This document shows positions 7,639 to 15,798 of a stretch of 43,578 nucleotides of DNA, one piece after another. Source of the stretch: Vitreoscilla sp. (lineage in GTDB: Bacteria > Pseudomonadota > Gammaproteobacteria > Burkholderiales > Burkholderiaceae_C). The position numbers and the translations under genes were made by a program. The notes beneath the pieces are model-generated. The model was not told where the DNA came from. It saw only the letters and a program-made list of their open reading frames with translations, and did not search any database. The stretch's first letter is position 1. Each line of letters begins with the position of its first letter. The DNA lies in the NCBI GenBank assembly GCA_018780145.1, contig JADMKA010000149.1, forward strand, positions 1-43,578, given 5' to 3'.

Positions 7639-8805
7639 ATGATCGACTTCAGCCTCTCGCCCGCGCTGGCGGATCTCCAGGCGCGTGTGCGCCGCTTCAT
7701 TGCCGAGCAGGTGATCCCGCTCGAAGGCGACCCACGCCAGGGCGCGCACGGCCCCGAGGAACCGTTGTGCGCAGAACTGACAGACCGTGCGCGCCGCGCC
7801 GAACTGCTGTCGCCACACGTCGCGCCGGATTGCGGGGGCCTCGGCCTCAAGCACGTCGAGCGCGCCGTGGTCTTCGAGGAGGCCGGCTTCTCGCTGCTCG
7901 GCCCAGTGGCGCTGAACGTGTTCGCACCCGACGAAGGCAACATGCACCTGCTCGAAGCCGTGGCCACGCCGGCGCAGAAGGAGCACTGGCTGAAGCCGCT
8001 CGCCGCGGCGCAGATCCGCTCCTGCTTCTGCATGACGGAGCCGGCCCCCGGCGCGGGCTCCGACCCGAACATGCTGGCCACCACCGCCGTGCCGGATGGC
8101 GAGCACTTCGTGATCAGCGGTCGCAAGTGGTTCATCACCGGCGCCGATGGCGCGAGCCTGGCGATCATCATGGCGCGCGTGCCCGAGTTGGGCGCGACGA
8201 TGTTCCTCGCTCCGATGAGTTCGCCGGGCATCGTGCTCGAACGCAACATGGACACGTTGGACCGCTGCTTCCCAGGCGGTCACGGCGTGGTGCGGTTCGA
8301 CGGCCTGCGCGTGCATCGGGACGACATCCTCGGCGAGATCGGCCAGGGCTTCCGCAACGCGCAGGTGCGGCTGTCGCCGGCGCGCCTCACCCACTGCATG
8401 CGCTGGCTGGGCGCGGCGCGCCGTGCGCACGAGGTGGCGACGGCCTATGCGCGCGAGCGGCACGCGTTCGGCAAGCCGATCGGCCAGCACGAGGGCGTGG
8501 GCTTCATGCTGGCCGACAACGAGATGGATCTGCACGTCGCACGCCTGACCACGCTGCAGGCCGCCTGGGTGCTCGACCAGGGCGGGCTCGGGCTGCACGA
8601 ATCGAGCCGTGCCAAGGTCATCGTCTCCGAAGCCGTGTGGCGCGTGGCCGACCGCTGCGTGCAGATCCTCGGCGGGCAGGGCACCACCTCGGAGACGGTG
8701 GTCGCGCGCATCTTCGCCGACATGCGCGCCTTCCGCATCTACGACGGCCCGTCGGAGGTGCACCGCTGGAGCATCGCCAAGCGCATCCTGAAAGGCCTGG
8801 TGTGA
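7639..8805 (+). CDS. Acyl-CoA dehydrogenase
   Basis: This 388-residue FAD enzyme introduces a 2,3-double bond into an acyl-CoA. The N-terminal helical domain ends near residue 125. The middle beta domain has CFCMTEPAPGAGSDP and KWFITGADGA. The C-terminal domain has ARERHAFGKPIGQHEGV, CVQILGGQGTTSETVVARIFADMRAFRIYDGPSEVH and a terminal RWSIAKRI. The YDGPSEVH segment holds the position of the catalytic acid or its neighbour in this subgroup, which is close to the ACAD10/11-like enzymes encoded with aminoglycoside-phosphotransferase-type kinases, exactly the situation here. It follows the TPP gene by 16 bases and shares TGATG with the next gene. It looks full length. Confidence 0.9.
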   Translation: MIDFSLSPALADLQARVRRFIAEQVIPLEGDPRQGAHGPEEPLCAELTDRARRAELLSPHVAPDCGGLGLKHVERAVVFEEAGFSLLGPVALNVFAPDEGNMHLLEAVATPAQKEHWLKPLAAAQIRSCFCMTEPAPGAGSDPNMLATTAVPDGEHFVISGRKWFITGADGASLAIIMARVPELGATMFLAPMSSPGIVLERNMDTLDRCFPGGHGVVRFDGLRVHRDDILGEIGQGFRNAQVRLSPARLTHCMRWLGAARRAHEVATAYARERHAFGKPIGQHEGVGFMLADNEMDLHVARLTTLQAAWVLDQGGLGLHESSRAKVIVSEAVWRVADRCVQILGGQGTTSETVVARIFADMRAFRIYDGPSEVHRWSIAKRILKGLV

Positions 8806-9359
8806 TGGCACTGCCCGACTTCCACCTCGGTGGGCGCACGGCGCTCGTGACAGGCGCCTCCAGCGGCCTCGGCCGCCATTTCGCGCGCACGCTGGCTGCC
8901 GCCGGTGCGGCGGTGGCGGTGGCGGCGCGGCGTGTCGACAAGCTCGACTCGCTGGTCGACGAGATCGTGCGGGAGGGCGGCAGCGCGCGGGCCGTGGCGC
9001 TGGACGTGAACGACGCCGCATCGGTGCGTGCCGCCTTCGACGCCATCGCCGCCTGGCGCGGTGCGCCCGACGTGATCGTCAACAACGCGGGCGTTGCCGT
9101 GTCGCGCCCGCTGCTGGAGCTCGCCGGCCACGGTATCCGCGTCAACGCGATCGCGCCAGGCTACGTGGCCACCGAGCTGAACCGCGACTTCCTCGCCTCG
9201 AACGCCGGCCAGCGCCTGATGGCGCGCATCCCGCAGAAGCGTTTCGGCGACCCCGCCGATCTCGATGGCCCGCTGCTGCTGCTGGCCAGCGAGGCCGGCC
9301 GCTTCATGACCGGCAGCGTGATCGCGGTCGACGGCGGACACCTGGTGAGCAGCCTGTGA
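8805..9359 (+). pseudogene. Short-chain dehydrogenase with a large in-frame internal deletion
   Basis: The reading frame is open for 184 residues, while SDRs of this type have about 250. The cofactor motif TGASSGLG (from residue 17) and NNAG (93-96) are present. Then SRPLLEL (ending at 106) runs directly into AGHGIRVNAIAPGYVATEL, a segment that normally follows the YxxxK helix. About 65 residues are missing, including the catalytic Ser and the Tyr-x-x-x-Lys pair. The C-terminal part (GSVIAVDGGH) is normal. The product can hardly be an active oxidoreductase, although translation is not interrupted and overlaps remain with both neighbours (TGATG before, GTGA after). The junction lies at about 9112-9125; CTGGAGCTC there would occur at both ends of the lost segment in a typical homologue, which suggests deletion between short repeats. 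Confidence 0.8.
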
Positions 9360-10378
9360 ACGAGACCGATCAAGCCCGGCTCTCCGACTGGCTGCGCGCG
9401 AACGTGGCTGGTTTCCGCGGCGGCGCGCGCCTGCAGCCCCTGGCCGGCGGGCAATCCAACCCGACCTACCGCGTCGACGCAGGCGAGCACCGCTGGGTGC
9501 TGCGCCGCAAGCCGCCGGGCGTGCTGCTGGCCTCGGCGCATGCGGTGGACCGCGAATACCGCGTGATGGCCGCGCTGGCCGGGACCGACGTGCCGGTGCC
9601 GCGCGTGCATGCGCTGTGCGAAGACCCGGCCGTGATCGGCTCGACCTTCGTCGTGATGGATCTGGTCGAGGGCCGCGTGTTCGTCGATCCGTCGCTGCCC
9701 GGCATGGCACCCAGCGAGCGCGATGCGATCTATGCCGCGATGGCGCGCACGCTGGCCGCCATCCATCGTGTGGACGTCGCGGCCGTCGGGCTGTCGGGTC
9801 ACGGCAAGCCGCAGAACTACCTCACCCGGCAGATCGAGCGCTGGACGCGCCAGTACCGCGCCAGTGAGACCGAGCGCATCGAGGCGATGGAGCGCCTGAT
9901 CGAATGGCTGCCCGCGCACCTTCCACCCGGGCTGGACGACGAACCCGGCACGCTGGTGCATGGCGACTACCGGCTCGACAACCTGATCTTCCACCCCACC
10001 GAGCCGCGCGTGCTGGCGGTGATCGACTGGGAGCTGTCGACGCTCGGCCACCCGTTGGCCGACCTGGCCTACCACCTGATGGCCTGGCGCGTGACGCCCG
10101 ACGAGTTCCGCGGCCTCAAGGGCCACGACCTCGCGGCGCTCGGCATCCCCGACGAGGCGGCCCACCTGGGGCACTACCTTGCCGCCGGCGGGCGGGCGCC
10201 GGGCGATCACCTCGACCTCCTGATGGCCTTCAACATGTTCCGCATGGCGGCCATCCTGCAGGGCATCCTCGCGCGCTCGCTGCAGGGCAACGCCGCAGCC
10301 GCCGACGCGCGCACCACCGGCGAGCGTGCGCGGCGCATGGCCGAGGCCGGCTGGCGCCAGGCGCAGGCCCACGCCTGA
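9356..10378 (+). CDS. ACAD-associated phosphotransferase (APH fold)
   Basis: This 340-residue kinase-fold protein starts at a GTG that overlaps the SDR stop (GTGA). Motifs: LAGGQSNPTYRV in the nucleotide loop, WVLRRKPPG with the likely ATP-binding Lys, the catalytic loop LVHGDYRLDNLIFHP, and the metal-binding VIDWELSTLGHPLADLAY. The family is the one fused to acyl-CoA dehydrogenase in ACAD10/ACAD11, where it phosphorylates a 4-hydroxyacyl-CoA that the dehydrogenase then helps to dephosphorylate. Placed next to the ACAD gene at 7639, it points to catabolism of hydroxyacyl-CoA (for example lactone- or levulinate-like compounds). That substrate is inference. Confidence 0.88.
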   Translation: MNETDQARLSDWLRANVAGFRGGARLQPLAGGQSNPTYRVDAGEHRWVLRRKPPGVLLASAHAVDREYRVMAALAGTDVPVPRVHALCEDPAVIGSTFVVMDLVEGRVFVDPSLPGMAPSERDAIYAAMARTLAAIHRVDVAAVGLSGHGKPQNYLTRQIERWTRQYRASETERIEAMERLIEWLPAHLPPGLDDEPGTLVHGDYRLDNLIFHPTEPRVLAVIDWELSTLGHPLADLAYHLMAWRVTPDEFRGLKGHDLAALGIPDEAAHLGHYLAAGGRAPGDHLDLLMAFNMFRMAAILQGILARSLQGNAAAADARTTGERARRMAEAGWRQAQAHA

Positions 10379-10389
10379 GGCGGCGTGCC

Positions 10390-11391
10390 GTGCAGCACAT
10401 CCTCGCGGTCACCACGCCGTTCTTCGCGCTGGTGCTGCTCGGCTGGGTGGTGGTGAGGCTGCGCGTGCTGCCGCTGGACACCATCCCGGGCTTCAACGGC
10501 TTCGTGCTGTTCTTCGCGCTGCCGTGCATGCTGTTCCGCTTCAGCGCGGCCACGCCGATCGCGCAGCTGCTCGACGGCACCGTGGTCACCGTCTACCTTG
10601 CCAGTGCCGCGGTGATGGTGGCGCTCGCGGTGTTCGTGGCGCGGCGCCGCGCCCTGCGCTGGAACGACGCGGCCTTCGCAGCGCTGGTCGGCGCCTTCCC
10701 GAACAGTGGCTTCATGGGCGTACCGCTGCTGGTGGCCCTGCTCGGCCAGGCGGCGGCGGCGCCGGCCATCGTCGCGCTCGCGCTCGACATGGTCGTCACC
10801 ACCTCGCTGTGCATCGCGCTGTCGCAGCTCGGCCATGCGGACGGCGATGCCCGCTCTGCGGTGGCACGCGCGCTGCGCGGCATGCTGGGCAACCCGCTGC
10901 CGTGGTCCATCGCGCTGGGCACGCTGTCTTCAGCCACCGGCGTGCAACTGCCGGGGCCGGCGTCGCACGCGGTGGAGATGATGGCGACCGCAGCCTCGCC
11001 CGTGGCGCTGTTCGCGCTCGGTGCGATGCTGGCGCGCGGCCAGATGACGGCGAGCGCGGTGCCGCGTTCGCGGGAAGCCGGCGCGGTGGTGGCCATCGTC
11101 GCCCACAAGCTGATCGTGCATCCGCTGGTGCTGTTCGGTGCCGGCGCCATCGCCATCGCCGCCGGCATGCCGCTCGACCCCTTCGCGGCGGTGGTGCTGG
11201 TGCTCGTGGCCGCGCTGCCCAGCGCGAGCAACGTGCCCATCCTGGCCGAGCGCTTCCAGGCCGACGCCGGCCGGCTGGCGCGCGCGGTGCTCGTCAGCAC
11301 CATCGGCGCTTTCGCCAGCTTCAGTGCGCTGGTGGCCTGGTTCGATGCGCCGGCGCGGGCGCCGCAGCACGTCGTGCCGCCGGCGCGCTGA
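10390..11391 (+). CDS. AEC-family transporter
   Basis: This integral inner-membrane protein of 333 residues has about ten hydrophobic helices in two halves. Conserved features are ALPCMLFRFSA in the first half, AFPNSGFMGVPLL in the middle and LPSASNVPILAERF near the end, all typical of the auxin-efflux-carrier/malate permease group (BASS-like fold). These carry organic acids. The start is a GTG at 10390, eleven bases after the kinase stop. As the last intact gene of the operon it probably moves the pathway's acid substrate or a product. Confidence 0.85.
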   Translation: MQHILAVTTPFFALVLLGWVVVRLRVLPLDTIPGFNGFVLFFALPCMLFRFSAATPIAQLLDGTVVTVYLASAAVMVALAVFVARRRALRWNDAAFAALVGAFPNSGFMGVPLLVALLGQAAAAPAIVALALDMVVTTSLCIALSQLGHADGDARSAVARALRGMLGNPLPWSIALGTLSSATGVQLPGPASHAVEMMATAASPVALFALGAMLARGQMTASAVPRSREAGAVVAIVAHKLIVHPLVLFGAGAIAIAAGMPLDPFAAVVLVLVAALPSASNVPILAERFQADAGRLARAVLVSTIGAFASFSALVAWFDAPARAPQHVVPPAR

Positions 11392-11407
11392 ACCCACCAG
11401 CGCCGGC
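11379..11407. terminator. GC-rich hairpin at the end of the transporter gene
   Basis: GCCGGCGC (11379-11386) and GCGCCGGC (11400-11407) are perfect inverted repeats with a 13-base loop that contains the stop codon. There is no T run after it, so it could be a weak or factor-aided terminator. Confidence 0.4.
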
Positions 11408-11454
11408 GCCTGAGCAGGCACCGTTTCTCCTTCGGCAAGGCCGCCTTGTTGAGA

Positions 11455-11470
11455 GATGAATTCAGAGTTC
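11455..11470. promoter_or_regulatory. Operator-like site C
   Basis: GATGAATTCAGAGTTC preserves TGAATTCAGAGTTC of the operator in reverse orientation relative to site D, with two changes in the outer left arm. It is 39 bases from site D, so the second operon-like unit also has a pair of sites. Confidence 0.5.
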
Positions 11471-11493
11471 AGGGATAACTCCAGATGGGGAAC

Positions 11494-11505
11494 TCTGAAT
11501 TCAGA
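11494..11505. promoter_or_regulatory. Operator palindrome, site D
   Basis: A third perfect TCTGAATTCAGA with the flank GAAC, 35 bases before the ATG at 11540. The distance to the start codon is the same as at site B. It marks the Rieske/hydrolase/oxidoreductase genes as former members of the same regulon. Confidence 0.65.
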
Positions 11506-11539
11506 GGACAGCAATTCACAGCTGTTCGAAGGAGTGTTC

Positions 11540-11868
11540 ATGACCCGTTGCGCCGTTCCCATGGCCCCCTGTGGCTGCAGCGCCGCCGCGTCATCCACAT
11601 CGCCGCTGTTGGCCTGGCCGCCCCGCTGGCCGTGGCCACGCGCCCGGCCATCGCCGCGCTCAGCGGTGATCGCCTCGTCGAGGAGGACGCCGAAGGCGCG
11701 CCGCAGCCGCTGCGCGTGGCCGACCTCAAGCCCGGCAAGCCGATGCTGGCCTATCCGTTCGACACCAAGACCGGCAAGCCCCGCGACGAGACGCGGCTGA
11801 ACAAGATCGTGCTGGTGCGCCTGCCGGAGGCCGACATGACGCCCGAGACGCGCGCGCGGGCCGCGACG
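11540..11868 (+). pseudogene. N-terminal remnant of a Rieske iron-sulfur protein gene
   Basis: The frame from about 11552 reads a Tat-like leader (QRRRVIHIAAVGLAAPLAVA) and then RVADLKPGKPMLAYPFD, ETRLNKIVLVRLPEADMTP, which is how exported Rieske-type [2Fe-2S] proteins begin. It stops matching near 11868, before any CxH...CxxH cluster-binding motif, and hydrolase sequence follows in another frame. The plausible start (ATG 11540, preceded by GGAG) is in a different frame from the leader, so there is also a frameshift at about 11550. With no cluster ligands, it cannot be functional. Confidence 0.75.
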
Positions 11869-12530
11869 CCGGTCCGGATCGACACGCGATGGATCTGCTC
11901 GAGCTGGCCGACGAACGCGGCTGGCAGCGCTTCGGCATCGTCTCCCACGACGTCGGCTCCTTTGTCGCCCAGGCGCTGGCGCGGTGCGCGCCGCAGCGCG
12001 CGACGGGGCTGTTCTTCTTCAACTGCGCCTACCCCGGCATCGGCGCGCGCTGGGTGGCACCACGCCACCTCGGCGAGATCTGGTACCAGTTCTTCCACCA
12101 GCTGCCCTGGGCCGCAGAGATGGTCGGCTCCTCGCGCGAGGCCTGCCGGATCTACCTTCGCCACTTCCTGTCGCACTGGTCGCACCAACAGGGCTGGATC
12201 GAGCCCGAACTCGACACCTGGGTTCACCACTTCATGAAACCGGGCCGGCTGCAGGGCGGCTTCAACTGGTACGGCAGCGTCCACGATGCGCGCCTGGCGG
12301 TGATCGAGGGGCGCACGCCGCCGGCCGCGCCCATCGGCCTGCCCACGCGGGTGCTGTGGGGCGCGCACGACCCGGTGCTCAAGGCTGAATGGGCCGATCG
12401 GCTGCCCGAGTTCTTCACCCACCTGCAGCTCGACGTGCAGCCCGACGCCGGGCACTTCGTGCACCTCGAGCAGCCCGACATCGCGGCCGAGACGATCGCA
12501 GCCTTCTTCGAGCGCCCTGCCGCACATTGA
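11866..12530 (+). pseudogene. C-terminal remnant of an alpha/beta hydrolase (epoxide-hydrolase-like)
   Basis: From the junction at about 11866 the frame reads DRHAMDLLELADERGW, then VSHDVGSFVAQALAR, where the Asp in SHDVGS is at the nucleophile position used by epoxide hydrolases and haloalkane dehalogenases. The cap domain follows (WYQFFHQLPWAAEMV, SHWSHQQGWIEPELD), then VLWGAHDPVL and DAGHFVHLEQPD with the catalytic His. The N-terminal third with the oxyanion HGxP motif is gone, replaced by the Rieske fragment in another frame. A 213-residue frame can be read from the ATG at 11889, but it has no ribosome-binding site, and such a protein would lack the first beta strands. Confidence 0.75.
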
Positions 12531-12537
12531 GCAGCCC

Positions 12538-13042
12538 ATGGCCGACGACATCGTCATCGAAGAATACGGCGCACCGGAGGTGATGCGTCTGCGCGGCGTC
12601 GATGTGCCCGCACCCGGCCCCGGCCAGGTGCGCCTGCGGCACACCCACATCGGCGTGAACTTCCACGACGTCTACGTGCGCAACGGCCTGTACCGCACGC
12701 TGGCGCTGCCCGGTACGCCGGGCATCGAGGGACTGGGTGCTGGTGCAGGCAGCGGCCGGCGGCGTCGGCCAGCTGCTGAGCCGCTGGGCCGTGCACCTCG
12801 GCGCCAAGGTGATCGGCACCGTGGCGCATGCCGGCCAGGCGGAGGCGGCGGAGCGCGCCGGCTGCACGCGGGTGCCGGACAGCCGGCGCGACGACCTGGT
12901 GCGGTGTGTGCGCGAGGCCACTGGCGGCGCCGGCGTGCTCGCCGTGGCCGCTCCGCGCCACTTCGCGCTGGCTGCCGCCGCGCAGGCACACCGCGTGCTT
13001 GAGGCCGAAGGTGCGACGACGCCGCTGTTGCTGGTGCTCTGA
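12538..13042 (+). pseudogene. Quinone oxidoreductase (MDR) gene with two internal deletions
   Basis: The start reads like NADPH:quinone reductase (IVIEEYGAPEVMRLRGVDVPAPGPGQVRL, split here for length; HIGVNFHDVYVRNGLY, GTPGIEG). At about 12735 the frame changes and resumes at the cofactor-binding motif VLVQAAAGGVGQLLS, with some 80 residues missing. A second, in-frame gap lies near 12945, where EATGGAGV is followed directly by FALAAAAQAHRVLEA, the segment that normally ends the protein. Homologues have about 325 residues; less than half is left. It starts seven bases after the hydrolase remnant and belonged to the same transcript. Confidence 0.8.
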
Positions 13043-13100
13043 GAGTCCGAGAGTCATTCTTTGCCTTGCCGAAACTGGCACGCGACTGGCTGCGCTGAGG

Positions 13101-13122
13101 AGCTCACGACACGACGTGAGCT
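13101..13122. repeat. Perfect inverted repeat in an intergenic stretch
   Basis: AGCTCACG (13101-13108) and CGTGAGCT (13115-13122) flank six bases. The rest of 13043-13277 has no gene or other signal that I recognise. It could be an operator for the PilZ gene or a hairpin; nothing decides between them. Confidence 0.35.
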
Positions 13123-13277
13123 TGACGCAGTCAGCGTGGGTGCGTCGGAGTGCAGATCACTCAAGAAGTCGGGCGACATGCCGAAAACATGACACCCAGC
13201 CCCTCCAGGGCCAGGCGTTGCGGCGGTGGGCATCATCCGTGCAGCGATTCAACCATCGACCTGGGACTTGCGCTCCG

Positions 13278-13640
13278 ATGACAGACGACAAGCGCGAAGC
13301 GATCAAAGCGGCCATTGCGGACGCGCTGGATCGGCGGCGTGGTTTGCGCAAATCGCTGAGCGTGCCGGCCGGCATGGTGGTGGCTGGCAAGCAGCTGACA
13401 GCCCGCACCGTCGACATCGGCGTGGGCGGCCTGGCGATCGAGGTCGATGAGGCCCTGCCTGCCAAGGCCGAGTGCCACATCGTGTTCAACCTGCCTGTCG
13501 AGGGCCGCGGCCACACGCTGCGCTTGCAGGCCACTGTCGTGCATGCCATGCGCAACCGCGCCGATGGGTTCAAGGTGGGCCTTGCACTGATGAACGTTTC
13601 GGCAGAGAACACCCGCCTGATCGAGCGGTTTCTCGCGTAG
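13278..13640 (+). CDS. PilZ-domain protein
   Basis: This single-domain protein of 120 residues has a conserved DxGxGGLAIE core (VDIGVGGLAIEVDEAL), preceded by RRGLRKSLSVPAGM, where the Arg cluster matches the RxxxR c-di-GMP-binding arm. The C-terminal strand ends NRADGFKVGLALMNVS. PilZ proteins sense cyclic di-GMP and adjust motility, polysaccharide production or pili. The ATG at 13278 gives a typical length, although the frame is open further upstream. It stands alone, convergent with the next gene, so its partner is unknown. Confidence 0.8.
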   Translation: MTDDKREAIKAAIADALDRRRGLRKSLSVPAGMVVAGKQLTARTVDIGVGGLAIEVDEALPAKAECHIVFNLPVEGRGHTLRLQATVVHAMRNRADGFKVGLALMNVSAENTRLIERFLA

Positions 13641-13647
13641 CCAAGGC

Positions 13648-13663
13648 GGCCCGCATGCGGGCC
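13648..13663. terminator. Palindromic hairpin between convergent genes
   Basis: GGCCCGCATGCGGGCC is a perfect 16-base palindrome between the PilZ stop (13640) and the end of the convergent gene (13669). A hairpin readable from both sides in this place is probably a bidirectional terminator, although no T tract follows. Confidence 0.5.
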
Positions 13664-13668
13664 GGAGA

Positions 13669-14211
13669 TCAGACCCGGCGCGAGCCGCGGAAGCCCCTGG
13701 CGGCGTAGTACGACGGTGCGCCGTTGTGATAGACGAAAACCTTGCCATAGCGCCGGTCGCAGAAGAGGGCGCCGCCGAGGGCCCGCACATCCGCCGGCGT
13801 CTCGATCCAGCTGGAGGTCTTGGTGTCGAACTCACCGAGCGCCTGCAACGCCCGGTACTGCGCCTCCGTCAGCAGCGCGATGCCCATGGATGCCGCCGTT
13901 TCAACGGCGCTGGTCTCGGGCGCGTTCTCCTTGCGCGCCAGCCGCGCCGCAGCGTCGTAGCAGGCGCTTCGGCGCCCGGCCGGGCTCTCTGCGGAGCAAT
14001 CACAGAAGGTGACCTGGCCAGACGCGGCGTCTCGGCCCACGACATCCGGCTCACCACCAGTGGCCTCCATCGCTTGAAGCGACCGGAGCGCATCAGGATC
14101 GCCTTCGAGCCTGGCCTGCACGTCTGCCCACGCGATGCCGGCATGCCGGTGCATGTTCGTGTCGAAGCGCGCCTTCAGCACTCGAAGCAGGTCGTCGTCT
14201 TCCTTCTTCAT
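13669..14211 (-). CDS. DUF4256-family protein
   Basis: This 180-residue protein matches my memory of DUF4256: LLRVLKARFDTNMHRHAGI at the start, then DVVGRDAASGQVTFCDCSAESPAGRR (in two blocks), TKTSSWIETPADVRALGGA, and the end FCDRRYGKVFVYHNGAPSYYAARGFRG. The latter blocks are highly conserved in the family. No enzymatic activity is known. There is no signal peptide and it is cytoplasmic by appearance. It is a single gene. The 244 bases between its start and the next gene (14212-14455) show no feature that I can name. Confidence 0.8.
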   Translation of the reverse strand: MKKEDDDLLRVLKARFDTNMHRHAGIAWADVQARLEGDPDALRSLQAMEATGGEPDVVGRDAASGQVTFCDCSAESPAGRRSACYDAAARLARKENAPETSAVETAASMGIALLTEAQYRALQALGEFDTKTSSWIETPADVRALGGALFCDRRYGKVFVYHNGAPSYYAARGFRGSRRV

Positions 14212-14455
14212 GGTGGCGGAGTATGCGACAGCGGGGCGGGTGATGGGGTGTGCCCGACGACGGGATGTGGAGCGACGAGTGGCGTGATTTCAGCAACCCG
14301 CACAACGTGACCGTGCAACCGAGCAACCGGCTTGGCATCCCCGTCGGTTCACGCGGGCAAGCCACAGTGCCCGCAGAATAGTTCTTGGGGTAAAAAGGCT
14401 GATACCCGCCGACGTGCCCAGCCCAAGAGCGGTCGAACCACAGAGGGAGCGAAAA

Positions 14456-15493
14456 ATGCCGAAGAACGCCATGAAGTTGGCTGTCGCCGTGACGTCAATC
14501 TTGGCGGGAGCCTCCGCCCAGGCTCACGAATACAAGTTCACAGTGCTACCGTTTCCGGGAGGTGCGAGCATCTTGGCCAACGGAGTCAACAACCAAGGGC
14601 AGGTCGTCGGGAATGCCTATGACCAGAATGGCACCGACCAGGCCGTTGTGTGGCACTGGGGGGTGCAGACTGTCCTTCAAGGACTTGGAGGCTCCAGCAG
14701 GCCCTTCGCCATCAATCGCCACGGTCAATCAGTTGGTTATTCATACAACCCGAACTACGGTTTCCAAGCCGTACGCTGGGATGGAGCGATCCCGACTGTG
14801 CTCGAACTTCCTCCTGGGTATTCGGCAGTGTCGGCGGTAGCAATCAACGCACACGGCCAAGTGGCGGGGAACGCCGAGGTCCTCAACCATCCATCGCACG
14901 CGGTGAGGTGGGGTGCCCATGGCCGGGCGGTCATTCTCGACAGTCTTGGTGGCTGGCAGAGTGTTGCCAGTGGCATCAATCGAGACGGCGATGTCGTGGG
15001 GTTCATCTGGCGTCCAAATGGGTCTGATGAAATGAAGCCCGTCGTCTGGCATGGCAGCGTGCCGACCTTTCTCGACGTGCTCTACGCGACTCAATGCTGC
15101 AACCAGGCGTCTGCCATCAACGACAGGGGGCAAATCGTGGGCTGGTCGTCAGTTCCAGGTGGCGGGACAGTTCAGGCTGTCGTGTGGAACGGGACCAAGC
15201 CGACCGCCCTGCAGGCGCTCAGCGACGCCGACAACGCTCTGGCCATCAACAACATGCAGCAGGCGGTCGGCACATCGGATGCAGGTTCCGTCGGCCGAGC
15301 TGCACTGTGGAACCTCACTACAGGCGAAGGTGTCGACCTCAACACCTACCTCACTGTCGCACAACGACGCGCCGGCTGGACGCTCACTTCAGCACGCGGA
15401 ATCAACGATCGAGGAGTGATCGTTGGCTTCGCGTTCAATCAGAAGACTTGGTCCAACGTCGCCTTTCAGCTCGCTCCCACCTCGGAACCCTGA
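14456..15493 (+). CDS. Secreted HAF-repeat protein
   Basis: This 345-residue protein has a signal peptide (KLAVAVTSILAGASAQA, cleavage near residue 24) followed by repeated units of about 45 residues. Each unit has an AIN(N/D)xGQxVG core: GVNNQGQVVGNAYD, AINRHGQSVGYSY, AINAHGQVAGNAE, GINRDGDVVGFIW, AINDRGQIVGWSS, AINNMQQAVGTSD, GINDRGVIVGFAF. Between cores come strands with A(V/A)xW. This is the HAF repeat, predicted to form an extracellular beta-propeller-like fold of unknown role. Start: ATG with GGAG eight bases upstream. The sequence is less GC-rich than its neighbours, hinting at transfer. Confidence 0.85.
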   Translation: MPKNAMKLAVAVTSILAGASAQAHEYKFTVLPFPGGASILANGVNNQGQVVGNAYDQNGTDQAVVWHWGVQTVLQGLGGSSRPFAINRHGQSVGYSYNPNYGFQAVRWDGAIPTVLELPPGYSAVSAVAINAHGQVAGNAEVLNHPSHAVRWGAHGRAVILDSLGGWQSVASGINRDGDVVGFIWRPNGSDEMKPVVWHGSVPTFLDVLYATQCCNQASAINDRGQIVGWSSVPGGGTVQAVVWNGTKPTALQALSDADNALAINNMQQAVGTSDAGSVGRAALWNLTTGEGVDLNTYLTVAQRRAGWTLTSARGINDRGVIVGFAFNQKTWSNVAFQLAPTSEP

Positions 15494-15798
15494 CGCGGCC
15501 GGCCGGCGCATCACTCAGTCGATTGCCGCAGATGACCGCCTGAGGCTCGTTGCGGACGCTGGAAGCTGGACATCGAGCGGCCACTGTCGGGCACTGCGGG
15601 CGTAACCGCGCGATGGTCACCTGATCGGTGACTCTCGGCCCGTTGCCGACCTTCAAGGAGCGAGTCACGGACCCCGGGTTAGCCTGAGTCAACATCCCTA
15701 AAGTGTGATCGTTAGGCTGCACCTCCTGGCTTACCATCCCGGAGGCAGCACCAGACTTTCGAAGTGTCTGCCGCTCGATATTCAACCAGGAGGAAACC

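Noticed and set aside
11485-11539. ATG at 11485 as start of an intact Rieske gene
   Set aside because: It would encode the operator itself (NSEFRG) and has no ribosome-binding site. The better ATG at 11540 is in another frame, so the gene is broken.
11889-12530. A separate intact hydrolase gene starting at 11889
   Set aside because: No ribosome-binding site, and hydrolase-like residues continue upstream of the ATG in frame to the junction, which shows a truncated longer gene.
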